From: Tragulus kanchil
Taxonomy: Eukaryota; Chordata; Mammalia; Artiodactyla; Tragulidae
Assembly: GCA_022376925.1 (NCBI GenBank)
Contig: JAIOJX010000005.1
Span: 158,611,501 to 158,675,500 of the forward strand
Direction: 5' to 3'
Length of the DNA stretch: 64,000 nucleotides
The notes under the pieces were generated by a model, which was not told where the DNA came from, did not search any database, and was given only the letters and a program-made list of their open reading frames with translations. The position numbers and the translations under genes were made by a program. Positions 49,299-61,712 of this stretch are shown piece by piece; within the stretch, counting starts at the first letter, position 1, and every line of letters begins with the position of its first letter.

Positions 49299-49640
49299 TA
49301 CACACGCACACAATGGAGAACAGAATGGTGGCTGCCAGAGGTGAGGGAGGGAGACAAGTGAAAAGGGCAAAAGGTAAGAACTTCCAGTTATATATGTCAC
49401 GAGGATATAATGAATAGCACATGAATAGCACGGAAACTAGTTAACAATAATATACTACATATTTAAAATTGCCAAGTGAGTAAATCTTAAAAGTTCTCAT
49501 CACGAGGGCAAAAAAATTTTTTGCTAACTATGGAAGGTGACAGATGTTAACTAGACTTGTGGTGATCATTTTGCAATACATATAGTCATTATGTTGTACA
49601 CCTAAAATTAGTTCCTTAAAAAGTCTAACAACAAAAACTA
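48646..49640 (+). mobile_element. L1M fragment, ORF2 C-terminus and 3' UTR, copy 1
   Basis: A frame from 48709 keeps DLNRHLSKEYIQM, MQIKTTSHYF and CWWEYKLVQPLWKTMWRFL, the conserved ORF2 C-terminal region. The L1M 3' UTR follows (gaacagaatggtggctgcc, ttgtacacctaaaattag). A TA microsatellite sits at 49238-49315. Repeated at 49741-50735. Confidence 0.85.
49238..49315. repeat. TA/CA microsatellite, copy 1
   Basis: Two TA runs separated by cacg, then acacacgcacac. The counterpart at 50333-50409 lacks one CA at the separator. Confidence 0.9.
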
Positions 49641-49740
49641 AATAATAACGGGATGCACTTCACATCTAGTAGGATGGTTATACTTTTCTAAAAAGCTGTG
49701 TCTGGGATGTGAGACAAACTGGAACCCTCACTCTCAGAAG

Positions 49741-50361
49741 AAACTGTAAAATTCCTAGAAGAAACATAGGTCTTGGCAATGACTTTTTGGAATCTGACAC
49801 CAAGTGCAACAAAACAAGAATAAACAAGTGAGATGTATAAACAGCTCATGTAACTCATTATTTTTTAAAAAATCTGATGCAAAAGATCTGAATAGGCATT
49901 TATCCAAGGAATACATACAGATGGAAACAGGTACACGGAGAAAATGCTCCACATCACTAATCACCAAGGAAATGCAAATCAAAACCACAAGTCACTACTT
50001 TATACTTATTAAAATGGCTAGTATCACAGAGACAACAAATAACAAGTGCTTGAGAAGATGTGGAGCAACACAAACCCTTGCACAGTGTTGGTGGGAATAT
50101 AAATTGGTGCAGCCACTATGGAAAACAATGTGGAGGTTCCTCATAAAATTAAAAAACTGATCTACCATCGGATCCAGTAATTTCATTTCGGAAGTATTTA
50201 TCTGAAGAAAACAAAACAGTTAACTCAGAAAGATATAGGCAGCCTCCATGTTCACTGTAGCTAGTTACAATAGTCAAGATATAGAAACAACCTAAGCGTT
50301 CATCAATGGACGAATAAATAAAAAATGACGCGGTATGTATATATATATATATATATATACG

Positions 50362-50395
<34 letters not shown>

Positions 50396-50735
50396 TACAC
50401 ACGCACACAATGGAGAACAGAATGGTGGCTGCCAGAGGTGAGGGAGGGAGACAAGTGAAAAGGGCAAAAGGTAAGAACTTCCAGTTATATATGTCACGAG
50501 GATATAATGAATAGCACATGAATAGCACGGAAACTAGTTAACAATAATATACTACATATTTAAAATTGCCAAGTGAGTAAATCTTAAAAGTTCTCATCAC
50601 GAGGGCAAAAAAATTTTTTGCTAACTATGGAAGGTGACAGATGTTAACTAGACTTGTGGTGATCATTTTGCAATACATATAGTCATTATGTTGTACACCT
50701 AAAATTAGTTCCTTAAAAAGTCTAACAACAAAAAC
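49741..50735 (+). mobile_element. L1M fragment, copy 2
   Basis: Repeat of 48646-49640 by duplication 15. Confidence 0.85.
50333..50409. repeat. TA/CA microsatellite, copy 2
   Basis: Counterpart of 49238-49315 with a different repeat structure. Confidence 0.9.
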
Positions 50736-50819
50736 TAAATAATAACGGGATGCACTTCACATCTAGTAGGATGGTTATACTTTTCTAAAAAGCTGTGTCT
50801 GGGATGTGAGACAAACTGG

Positions 50820-51468
50820 AACCCTCACTCTCATGCATTGCTGGTAAGGCGTAAGTTGGTGCAGCCACTGTGGCAAACACTTTGGTGGTTCCTCAATTAA
50901 GGTATTACAGAATTACCATATGAACCAGAAATTCTACTCATAAGTAGTTAGCAAAAAGAATTGCAAACAAGTGTTCAAACAAAAGCTTGCATACTAGTGT
51001 TTGTGTGGAAGTAGTCATAATCACCAAAAGGTTTAGAAATGTCCATCACCTGATGACTGGAGGAGCCAATCATGGTATATAAGCACACAATGGATTATTA
51101 TTCAGCTATACAAACAAATGAAGGGCAGATACATGCTAGAATACTGTTTAATGTTAAAAACATACAAAGTAAAAGAAGTAGAGACAAAGGGCCACAAATT
51201 GTATGGTTCCGTTCATATGAAGCTATCTAAATTAGGCAAATCCACAGACAGAAAGCAAATCAGTGGTTGCCAAGGGCCAGGGAAGAGGGGTAAGTAGGGA
51301 GGGACTGCTTAATGCGTACAGGTTTCCTTTTGTAGTGATGATGAAAATGCTCTGGAAATACAGAGCAATGACGACTGCACAACACTGTGAATGTACCAAA
51401 TGTCACTAAATTGTACACTTTAAAATGGTTAAAAAGATGAAGTTTGTGTTACATGTATTTTACAATTT
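50820..51468 (+). mobile_element. Second L1M fragment, ORF2 end and 3' UTR
   Basis: Reads ttggtgcagccactgtggc, atgtccatcacctgatgac, caatggattattattcagc, caagggccagggaagagg and aattgtacactttaaaatgg, the usual L1M 3' sequence. Separate from the preceding L1M copy because the same ORF2 segment occurs again. Confidence 0.85.
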
Positions 51469-51589
51469 TTAAAAAACTTTTCTTATTGGATATACAGCGT
51501 AGTTTTGAATTTCAGCTATCATAATTTTTCTACTTATTTTGGTGTTTCTGTATTCCACAGATCATGGAACAGGTATGCCATAAAATCCA

Positions 51590-51775
51590 ATACTTGTTGA
51601 TCAACTACTACATGCCAAGATATATGCTAGTAGGTATTTTTGTACATTTTAATTCTGAAAAGCCATAAAGTAGATAAATATTATTACCCCCATTTTATGT
51701 ATAAGAAATGAAGGCTCAGAGAGTGAGACAACAATAAATAATTGACAAAGCTGGGATTCAAACCCTAACATATTT
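51590..51775 (-). mobile_element. MIR, copy 1
   Basis: Reverse MIR order: caactactacatgccaagat, acccccattttatgtataag, gaaggctcagagagtgag and agctgggattcaaaccc. Repeated at 52756-52938. Confidence 0.8.
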
Positions 51776-51779
51776 AAGG

Positions 51780-53805
51780 TTAACTCAAAGATAAAAGTAA
51801 GGGAAAAAAAGCATCTCTAAGGCACCTTCTGGTACTACATCTCTATGAATATGCCTCAGGATAAAAAGAAAATCACATCCTTCCCCAAACTGTCCTGCTG
51901 GGAGCTTTCTGGTAAAATCCTCAGACCAACACTAACCCTAAAAAATCTTCAGTATGACATATGTTAGCACCTCTTTCCTTTCGCCAGGGAAAGACCAAGA
52001 CATTAGTTACTGTGCTGATAACTGTATCCAGAGAACCCAAAGGGCCCAAGGTAACTGTCCCCACTCATTTTGAAGTTCACCACGAAGCGATGTGGGAGGT
52101 CAGCTGTATTTAAGCACACAAGGAAAGGAAATTTCTTACAATATATATTCCCAGCATCTACCCCGGACCAAGTGGACCAAAATCTCTGGGCATCTTTGTT
52201 TTTATAAAGCCCAACCAAGTAAAAAGCCAACTTTCAGAACTGTCACACAGACAACTGGCGGAAGAAATTTCTTTTTTAATCAAACAGAACAAAGCAAATA
52301 AATCTGGTCCAATCAGCACTGACTTTAGAGTACAGAATTACCTTGCTTATTTATAATCTAGTTATGTCAGATCTCTTTACTGTACACTTACATTTCAGGC
52401 AACATGATTCTGCCCAAATACACTTGAACCTTTGCATTAATTCATGATATGCAACTTATCAAATTCTATCTATAACACCTTTAAGAAATCTTGTATGGAT
52501 TAATTCTAGCTGCACATGCATGTATATGTATTACATTTACTATGTATTTATATGTACATAAATGTACACATACATATATTAGTAACTTTTATACCATTTA
52601 GCAAGGTGCCTGACAACCCAGCCTCAAATAGCTTTTAAAAACTTTTCTTATTGGATATACAGCGTAGTTTTGAATTTCAGCTATCATAATTTTTCTACTT
52701 ATTTTGGTGTTTCTGTATTCCACAGATCATGGAACAGGTATGCCATAAAATCCAATACTTGTTGATCAACTACTACATGCCAAGATATATGCTAGTAGGT
52801 ATTTTTGTACATTTTAATTCTGAAAAGCCATAAAGTAGATAAATATTATTACCCCCATTTTATGTATAAGAAATGAAGGCTCAGAGAGTGAGACAACAAT
52901 AAATAATTGACAAAGCTGGGATTCAAACCCTAACATATTTAAGGTTAACTCAAAGATAAAAGTAAGGGAAAAAGCATCTCTAAGGCACCTTCTGGTACTA
53001 CATCTCTATGAATATGCCTCAGGATAAAAAGAAAATCACATCCTTCCCCAAACTGTCCTGCTGGGAGCTTTCTGGTAAAATCCTCAGACCAACACTAACC
53101 CTAAAAAATCTTCAGTATGACATATGTTAGCACCTCTTTCCTTTCGCCAGGGAAAGACCAAGACATTAGTTACTGTGCTGATAACTGTATCCAGAGAACC
53201 CAAAGGGCCCAAGGTAACTGTCCCCACTCATTTTGAAGTTCACCACGAAGCGATGTGGGAGGTCAGCTGTATTTAAGCACACAAGGAAAGGAAATTTCTT
53301 ACAATATATATTCCCAGCATCTACCCCGGACCAAGTGGACCAAAATCTCTGGGCATCTTTGTTTTTATAAAGCCCAACCAAGTAAAAAGCCAACTTTCAG
53401 AACTGTCACACAGACAACTGGCGGAAGAAATTTCTTTTTTAATCAAACAGAACAAAGCAAATAAATCTGGTCCAATCAGCACTGACTTTAGAGTACAGAA
53501 TTACCTTGCTTATTTATAATCTAGTTATGTCAGATCTCTTTACTGTACACTTACATTTCAGGCAACATGATTCTGCCCAAATACACTTGAACCTTTGCAT
53601 TAATTCATGATATGCAACTTATCAAATTCTATCTATAACACCTTTAAGAAATCTTGTATGGATTAATTCTAGCTGCACATGCATGTATATGTATTACATT
53701 TACTATGTATTTATATGTACATAAATGTACACATACATATATTAGTAACTTTTATACCATTTAGCAAGGTGCCTGACAACCCAGCCTCAAATAGCTTTCA
53801 AATAA
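51780..53805. other. Unannotated intronic sequence
   Basis: Apart from the second MIR copy nothing is recognised. The 69- and 75-codon frames appear twice only because of duplication 16. Confidence 0.5.
52756..52938 (-). mobile_element. MIR, copy 2
   Basis: Repeat of 51590-51775 by duplication 16. Confidence 0.8.
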
Positions 53806-53809
53806 ATTC

Positions 53810-53935
53810 AGTAAGTATTTACTGACACCCACATTATATGCCAAGTACTGTGCTAGGTGCTTATGAATACAGCCAAAAACAAGACAAATTCTCCCAACAC
53901 TTATTATTAGCATGGATATCCGTCATTAAGCAGGC
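53810..53935 (-). mobile_element. L2/MIR-class ancient repeat
   Basis: Typical motif series gtaagtatttactgacaccc, tatgccaagtactgtgctag, gtgcttatgaatacagcc. Exact family uncertain. Confidence 0.5.
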
Positions 53936-54420
53936 TGCTATGGAAGTACCCAACCTTTTTGATCATTTTCCTTATTTTACTTTTAGATGTGAACATTCTG
54001 CTTCATCCTTCCCTGGGGCTCTATAGGATTCTCACTTTGTCATATCAATCCCTTTAAATTCCAATTTTCACTCTACGTAGGGAAAAGGTACGTCCAAGCA
54101 GCCTCTGTTACTATTTCAAAGCAACTGGAAAAAATCCCAGAATCCACATTTCCATTGGGCTGAGACTTTCCAATATGCCTAATAATGATACTTTATGACC
54201 TAGAAGTTCCAATGAATTGGTACAAAGAAAACATTGATCTGCTTCAGTGGCACTGTAATTGGAATGGTGATTAAATGCATCATGTTAAATTTACCCTGGG
54301 CCTTTTTCAGTGTGGCAAATATAAAATGAGCTATCAGCATGAGCAAGGCCTAATCCACTCTTCTTCTAAAATGATACTTCTCCTGCATGTCAAAAGTGGT
54401 ATGTTTGAGCTTCTCCATTA

Positions 54421-56718
54421 ATAATTATAGGCAGCATGAACATGACAAACCATACACCCCCATACAGGCTTCCACTGGATGTACGCTGCTCGACATGGTT
54501 CACTGTATTTAGCAACCTGGGACAACCTTATGTATGTCAGAGCAGTGCATGTGCACCACTGTAGTTAATGGTCTGTCAGCATTTCCATTATAAAGCAATC
54601 TTCAAAGGTTTATTGCTCTGCTAAAGAATTTGCTCTGAGCTGAAATTTGGCATTCCAGAAAAGCAAAAACTGTAGCCCATAGTTGTTTATTCCCTCCCAA
54701 GTAAGCCAAGCAGTTTGATTTTGGTTTGCCTGTTTTTTGGAGGGTTTGCTGTTTTGTTTTGTTTTTTAGTTAACCTGGCCCTTTATTACGAATTTCCTCA
54801 TACAGCCCTTTGGGACTATCCACAGAACAAAAATCCCATACCTCACAAAGGGGCTACTGTTTGGTAAAAGCAGCTAGGAAGGTACACAGCATGAATTCCA
54901 ACTTATTTATGGAAAATAATTTTTTAAAAAGCAAACATGTTTTTGATGAACAAATTATAGGTTTAATAGCTTTATCAAAAAAAAAAAAAAGGCTTTATCA
55001 GTTCTCCCTAGTTATACCATTCTACTAGAGTGTATTGCTATTTATATTAAAATCAGTGGATAGCTTTTAAATCTACATCTACTGTTAAGCTGTCTTTTAT
55101 CCTCCCACTCAAGAACCATGACAACTACTGACCTAATGTGAACTTTACCTACTCTCAATTCCCTCTTACCCTCTAAGTTAAAGGGAAAAGTTCTGTAAGC
55201 AAGAGCTAGGCATCAATACCAAGAAATGTCATACTATATAGTAGACTGAAGAAAACTGAAGGCAATTTAGAAAATTCAGAAGATGATTATCAGTCCCTGA
55301 GTGACAAAGTTCACAGAAAACAATTGTGGTAATCTAGAAGATTGGGTACATTAGTGAAAAACTAACAATTTTATACAATCTTTGAAAACTATTCTATTAG
55401 TCTGAAAGCCTGACAGAATACTTCATGCTTCAAACAAAGAAGAAAACTATGCTAGTATTTTAGTTGGCTTCTTGTTACTGAATCTAACTTGAAAGCTTAA
55501 ATATTTACACTTTAAATTACAAGGATTTTCAACGATACAGCTAATTATATTTTATACAGCTCTACTCAATAATTATAGGCAGCATGAACATGACAAACCA
55601 TACACCCCCATACAGGCTTCCACTGGATGTACGCTGCTCGACATGGTTCACTGTATTTAGCAACCTGGGACAACCTTATGTATGTCAGAGCAGTGCATGT
55701 GCACCACTGTAGTTAATGGTCTGTCAGCATTTCCATTATAAAGCAATCTTCAAAGGTTTATTGCTCTGCTAAAGAATTTGCTCTGAGCTGAAATTTGGCA
55801 TTCCAGAAAAGCAAAAACTGTAGCCCATAGTTGTTTATTCCCTCCCAAGTAAGCCAAGCAGTTTGATTTTGGTTTGCCTGTTTTTTGGAGGGTTTGCTGT
55901 TTTGTTTTGTTTTTTAGTTAACCTGGCCCTTTATTACGAATTTCCTCATACAGCCCTTTGGGACTATCCACAGAACAAAAATCCCATACCTCACAAAGGG
56001 GCTACTGTTTGGTAAAAGCAGCTAGGAAGGTACACAGCATGAATTCCAACTTATTTATGGAAAATAATTTTTTAAAAAGCAAACATGTTTTTGATGAACA
56101 AATTATAGGTTTAATAGCTTTATCAAAAAAAAAAAAAAGGCTTTATCAGTTCTCCCTAGTTATACCATTCTACTAGAGTGTATTGCTATTTATATTAAAA
56201 TCAGTGGATAGCTTTTAAATCTACATCTACTGTTAAGCTGTCTTTTATCCTCCCACTCAAGAACCATGACAACTACTGACCTAATGTGAACTTTACCTAC
56301 TCTCAATTCCCTCTTACCCTCTAAGTTAAAGGGAAAAGTTCTGTAAGCAAGAGCTAGGCATCAATACCAAGAAATGTCATACTATATAGTAGACTGAAGA
56401 AAACTGAAGGCAATTTAGAAAATTCAGAAGATGATTATCAGTCCCTGAGTGACAAAGTTCACAGAAAACAATTGTGGTAATCTAGAAGATTGGGTACATT
56501 AGTGAAAAACTAACAATTTTATACAATCTTTGAAAACTATTCTATTAGTCTGAAAGCCTGACAGAATACTTCATGCTTCAAACAAAGAAGAAAACTATGC
56601 TAGTATTTTAGTTGGCTTCTTGTTACTGAATCTAACTTGAAAGCTTAAATATTTACACTTTAAATTACAAGGATTTTCAACGATACAGCTAATTATATTT
56701 TATACAGCTCTACTCAAT
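54421..56718. repeat. Direct tandem duplication 17 (offset 1148)
   Basis: Copies are 54421-55566 and 55569-56718, beginning ataattataggcagcatg. The content is low-repeat intron. No internal difference was noticed. Confidence 0.95.
54977..54990 (+). mobile_element. Poly(A)-only insertion flanked by short direct repeats (copy at 56125-56138)
   Basis: The word gctttatca occurs directly before (54969-54977) and after (54992-55000) an A run. Same form as 5863-5878, with a shorter flank and so less certain. Confidence 0.4.
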
Positions 56719-58685
56719 AAGTAAGAGAATTTTAAGAACAGTTTTCCAAGCTTAAAAATTCTCACTATGTACAAAAAAAAAGACCCTCTAAAACTGGATT
56801 CATCAGCAATCTTCTATCAATCAAAGCAATCTTTTAAAAATGAACACTTTTTAGAGAAGTATAAAGACTCATTCCAAATTACTACTGATACCAGTTAATA
56901 TATTTAGCCTATTTTCCAACTTTACTTTACTTTGAAGACAACTAGCTATTATCTCAGAATGAACATTAAAACCACTCTGCAACTATTTCCAAAGTAACAG
57001 TACAAACTAATGTTTATGTAATGTTAAGTAAATGGAATCCAACTGATGCTCATAATTATTGGGAATACAAACACGAATGCAACAGACAAGGATACTAGAA
57101 GAGTCTAACAGACAATTTTGCTTTATAGCTTTTACTGATGCTGTTAAATTCTTATAATAATGTATCTCATACTCAGATTCCAAACTGATTTTACTTTTAC
57201 CTTCAGCAGGCATTAACCATACCTGCCATATTTATAAGTATAAATGCTAAAGTCAAAAAGTCAGATTTACTAAGGACAAAATAACAAAATACTCAAGACT
57301 AACCCTCAAATAGCATCAGAGTTTTAAAGTCACTTTAGTTTTTTGTCATTTTTGTTAAAGACCCTAGCTAGTAGATCTGTTCGGTCATTAATCCAAGGAC
57401 TTGTGAGTTCTTTTGGCTTTTGTAAAAGAAACCCAAGTTTGAACTGCCATGGCAGTCCAGAAGCAGTAATGGAGAGGCGGCAACCCAGGACACAGGGTTG
57501 GCCATCACCGCCCTGTCCAGCCTCACTGCTTTCATTCCAGTGACAGAAGATTCTCTAGAAAACAATTATCAGTCCCTGAGTGACAAAGTTCACAGAAAAC
57601 AATTGTGGTAATCTAGAAGATTGGGTACATTAGTGAAAAACTAACAATTTTATACAATCTTTGAAAACTATTCTATTAGTCTGAAAGCCTGACAGAATAC
57701 TTCATGCTTCAAACAAAGAAGAAAACTATGCTAGTATTTTAGTTGGCTTCTTGTTACTGAATCTAACTTGAAAGCTTAAATATTTACACTTTAAATTACA
57801 AGGATTTTCAACGATACAGCTAATTATATTTTATACAGCTCTACTCAATAAGTAAGAGAATTTTAAGAACAGTTTTCCAAGCTTAAAAATTCTCACTATG
57901 TACAAAAAAGACCCTCTAAAACTGGATTCATCAGCAATCTTCTATCAATCAAAGCAATCTTTTAAAAATGAACACTTTTTAGAGAAGTATAAAGACTCAT
58001 TCCAAATTACTACTGATACCAGTTAATATATTTAGCCTATTTTCCAACTTTACTTTACTTTGAAGACAACTAGCTATTATCTCAGAATGAACATTAAAAC
58101 CACTCTGCAACTATTTCCAAAGTAACAGTACAAACTAATGTTTATGTAATGTTAAGTAAATGGAATCCAACTGATGCTCATAATTATTGGGAATACAAAC
58201 ACGAATGCAACAGACAAGGATACTAGAAGAGTCTAACAGACAATTTTGCTTTATAGCTTTTACTGATGCTGTTAAATTCTTATAATAATGTATCTCATAC
58301 TCAGATTCCAAACTGATTTTACTTTTACCTTCAGCAGGCATTAACCATACCTGCCATATTTATAAGTATAAATGCTAAAGTCAAAAAGTCAGATTTACTA
58401 AGGACAAAATAACAAAATACTCAAGACTAACCCTCAAATAGCATCAGAGTTTTAAAGTCACTTTAGTTTTTTGTCATTTTTGTTAAAGACCCTAGCTAGT
58501 AGATCTGTTCGGTCATTAATCCAAGGACTTGTGAGTTCTTTTGGCTTTTGTAAAAGAAACCCAAGTTTGAACTGCCATGGCAGTCCAGAAGCAGTAATGG
58601 AGAGGCGGCAACCCAGGACACAGGGTTGGCCATCACCGCCCTGTCCAGCCTCACTGCTTTCATTCCAGGGACAGAAGATTCTCTA
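56435..58685. repeat. Direct tandem duplication 18 (offset about 1130), chained to 17
   Basis: Copies are about 56435-57556 and 57566-58685. The edge ttatcagtccctgagtg occurs at about 55287, 56435 and 57566. An A run is nine long in copy one (near 56771) and six in copy two. A substitution, cattccagtgac against cattccagggac, lies close to the right edge. Confidence 0.95.
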
Positions 58686-59279
58686 AAAAAAACTTAACTG
58701 AAGCATACTAGAAATTAGTTATTGATGGTTTCATTTCCATGTCAAGAAAGACACACAAAAAGCCCTGTTAATGATTTGAAATAACAGCAAAAGGTTTTAC
58801 CAGAGTTGATAAATTTTCATGTTCTAAACATTCTGCAACTCAAAACTCCCTTATTTTTTCAGCAAGTCTCTTAGTAGAAAATACAAGTCAAGAACCCCTT
58901 TGGAACCACTTACCATCATTTCTGAGTAAGAAGGCCCAGGTCATAGTGAAAGGACTAGAATGGACTTTGGAAAGAAGAGCAGCTCTCTGCTCCCTCATCT
59001 CTTAGACCTCACAAAAGCCTCTTTCAAAAAGATTTATTCTTGTGAATGTATCGCGTAATAGGAAATGCAAAAGGCACTAATAAAGCCTATTAGTGAAAGT
59101 ATGTCTCATTCCCATCCCTGTATGCCAGATACCCAGTTCCCCTATTAAAAGTAACCACTATGCCAGTCTCTTGTAGACCCCTCTCTGAGGCACATCCTGT
59201 TCTGAAATATATCCCTTAGCCCCTCAGGAGTCTCTAGTCCTTCTGCATGACTTACTCTTCTCTCTAGTACTGACCACCA

Positions 59280-59460
59280 ATGGGCTTACCATTATTCATT
59301 ATTATTACACTCATTATCCACTACTATATGTTTAATTACTTTATTCTTATCTCACCACCACTTGCAACAAAAATAAAGTTCTATGTAGAACTGTTCTAAC
59401 TGCTATATTCCCAAAGCATGGAATACTGGCATGGAATAAGTTTGTTCAATGAGTTAATAA
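59280..59460 (+). mobile_element. L2/MIR-class ancient repeat, opposite orientation
   Basis: Resembles the reverse of the 53810 element: ataaagttctatgtagaac, gctatattcccaaagcatg, ggcatggaataagtttg. Weak. Confidence 0.4.
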
Positions 59461-60094
59461 TCCTATTATTAAAAACACTAGTAACAAGTAGGTTACCCAG
59501 TCTCTATAAAATATTAATGTCTTTCCCAAAACTAAAAAAAAGTACAAGAATAGTAATATATACTCTGCTTACGGAGTTAAATCAGTGCAAGAGTAAAATT
59601 GCAAACATTCAATATTGCCTATTATTTGAGATTATAAATTTTACATTGACTTTCTACATAAAAAGATTTTTACTTAAACTCTACTTATAAGATTACTTTC
59701 CCCTGAGACTTTCCTGAAAATAGGTATCTTCTAAAAGCCTATTTAAGGGAGTAAAATTTTAAATGGTAATTTGCATCTCAGAAGCACCAAAAAGGCAGTC
59801 TGCTATGCAATTTATTCAGAACAAAGTATAAATACATTATAAATAAAAACATCAAAGATAAGTAGAAGAAAAAATCTTCACACATTTGCAGAAAGAAATG
59901 TATTACAAAGTTTTCTGCAGCATCGTTTCAAATAGTTACATGACTAAACAAACACTTAAAATAAGATTTGCAAAAGCCTGAATGTCAATCAGGAGACTCA
60001 AGTATACTGTATTTAGAATAATATAGAGCAATCCAAAAGAATTAACTCTATACATAAGTGATATGGAATAATCTATGAGATATCCATGAGAAGC

Positions 60095-60150
60095 TGAACA
60101 TTATGTGTAGCACATAATGTGTAGCACATAACATTATGTGTAGCACATAC
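60095..60150. repeat. Three-copy short tandem repeat
   Basis: The unit attatgtgtagcacata appears three times with small spacing changes; part of the unit is self-complementary. Confidence 0.85.
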
Positions 60151-60610
60151 CCAAATATGTATTGTGTAAATGTATAACTGTTAAGCATAACGAAATATGT
60201 AAGGATGCCCCTCCAACTTAAAAAAAAAGAGTCTGCCATAGGGTAAAGAAACTACACTAGAGTTAAAGATTTAGTTCTCATCATAAATCATTTGGAACTG
60301 TTTGAGTTTTTACTATGTGAAGATTTGTGGTTTTTTCCCCCAAAATGAGGAAACTGCAGAATAAAATTATAAAGAAATTTTACTAAAAATATGCAAAAAT
60401 AATGGGCACTTCTATATCTATAAGGCATAAGAGTTAAAATTAGATCAGTCTCATTTGATTAGTGTTTATTTCCAATATTAATTTACATATTTTAAATTAT
60501 GTAAATCCAGATATATAGCTAAAGCGCACAGGTGAACAGTACTTTCAGATCATGAAAGAAGGTTAAACACTGTCATCTCAGAAAAATCACAGCAACAAAA
60601 AAACTGTAAC

Positions 60611-60652
60611 ACAATAATCAATCTAACCGAACACAATAATCAATCTAACCGT
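60611..60652. repeat. Two-copy 21-bp tandem repeat
   Basis: acacaataatcaatctaacc occurs twice, separated by ga. Confidence 0.85.
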
Positions 60653-61236
60653 CATCAAAATAGTTAATTTAAAATAATGACAATAGCAAGCTAACATCAC
60701 AATTCATGTTGACATACTGTACACTTTTCCCCCTGAATCAGGAAAAAGGCAGAGTACACTAATGTGACATCTACTCAACACGACACTAAAGATCTCAGTC
60801 AATGAAATTAAGCAAGAAAAGCAAAGCCACAAAGACTAGAAATAAAGAAGTAACCCTGTTATTTATACATGACCTGAAATATTAAATATTAAAATATTAA
60901 AAGTAGCAAGTGAATGTGACAAGGTCTCTGATTACAAGGTCAACATACAAAAATTTTATTTCTACATTTGAAGCAACAACAAGTAAACAGTAAATTTAAA
61001 CCAGTACTATTTACCATAACATCAAAAAAAAAAAAATCAAATACCAAAAATAAATCTAAAAGGCATACAGGGTCACTTCCTGAAAATTTGAAAACACTAC
61101 TGAAATTAAAGAAGATTTACAGAAATGGATGTATACATACTATGTTCATAGTTTGGAAGGCTCCATGTGATGAAATGACCATCTTCCCCAAATTGATCTA
61201 TATATCCAACAGAATTTCAGTCAAAACCCTAGCAGC

Positions 61237-61577
61237 GGGCTTCCCCTGGTGGTCCAGTGGGTAAGGACACCGCCTTGCAGTGCAAGGGGCGCTGGTTCGA
61301 TCCCTGGCCTGGGAAGATCCCATGTGTCGCGGAGCGGCTGGACCGATGTGTCCAATTACCAAGCCGGAGCTCTAGAGCGCATGCGCCCAGAGCCGGTGCT
61401 CAGCGAGGAGAGAGGCCACCGCGATGGGAGGCCCACACGGGCCAAAGAACAAAGACGGATGAAAATAGATAAATGAAAGACCAATAGAAGTGGCCCGCCT
61501 GCTCCCCTCCCTCCCCAACCCGACCCCTGCCCTAAATTAATTAATTAATTAATTAATTAATTAATTAAAAAAAAAAA
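61237..61577 (+). mobile_element. tRNA-Glu-derived SINE, unrecognised subfamily, most complete, locus J, copy 1
   Basis: Best example of the subfamily: head gggcttcccctggtggtcc, B-box ggttcgatccctggcctggg, block ggaccgatgtgtccaattac, block gagcgcatgcgcccagagcc, block ggccaaagaacaaagacgg, block agaccaatagaagtggcccg, a C-rich stretch, then TTAA repeats and poly(A). The 9-mer cctagcagc flanks it (61228-61236 and 61578-61586). Confidence 0.95.
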
Positions 61578-61712
61578 CCTAGCAGCTTCTATTTAACTGC
61601 AATTAACTGACTGATTCTAAAATGTATTGAAACTGCAAAACATGAGGAATGGCTAAGACAAACTTAACAACAAAGCTAGAGGACCTTTACTACACAAACA
61701 TTAAGACTTCCC

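Larger units (their letters stand above)
48646..50831. repeat. Direct tandem duplication 15 (offset 1095)
   Basis: Copies are 48646-49735 and 49741-50831, beginning aaactgtaaaattcctag. The internal TA microsatellite differs in structure (tacacgta against tacgta). The rest appears identical. L1 sequence. Confidence 0.95.
51469..53797. repeat. Direct tandem duplication 16 (offset about 1164)
   Basis: Copies are about 51469-52633 and 52635-53797, beginning aaaacttttcttattgg, joined at a shared tttaaaaact-like stretch. A homopolymer differs (gggaaaaaaagc against gggaaaaagc). The unit holds a MIR and unique intron. Confidence 0.95.
53940..59275. other. Long low-repeat intronic stretch with duplications 17 and 18
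   Basis: Only poly(A) insertions (54977-54990 and copy) and possible weak L1 traces near 59100 are noticed. No exon was recognised. A GC-richer segment lies at 57430-57560 (copy 58560-58680). Confidence 0.5.
59465..60885. other. Unannotated intronic sequence with two minisatellite-like repeats
   Basis: No gene. Short tandem repeats are at 60095-60150 and 60611-60652. Confidence 0.5.

Noticed and set aside
61237..61320. tRNA-like head of the SINEs as a tRNA gene
   Set aside because: B-box-like ggttcgatcc is present, but the rest does not form a tRNA and the element continues as a dispersed SINE with poly(A).
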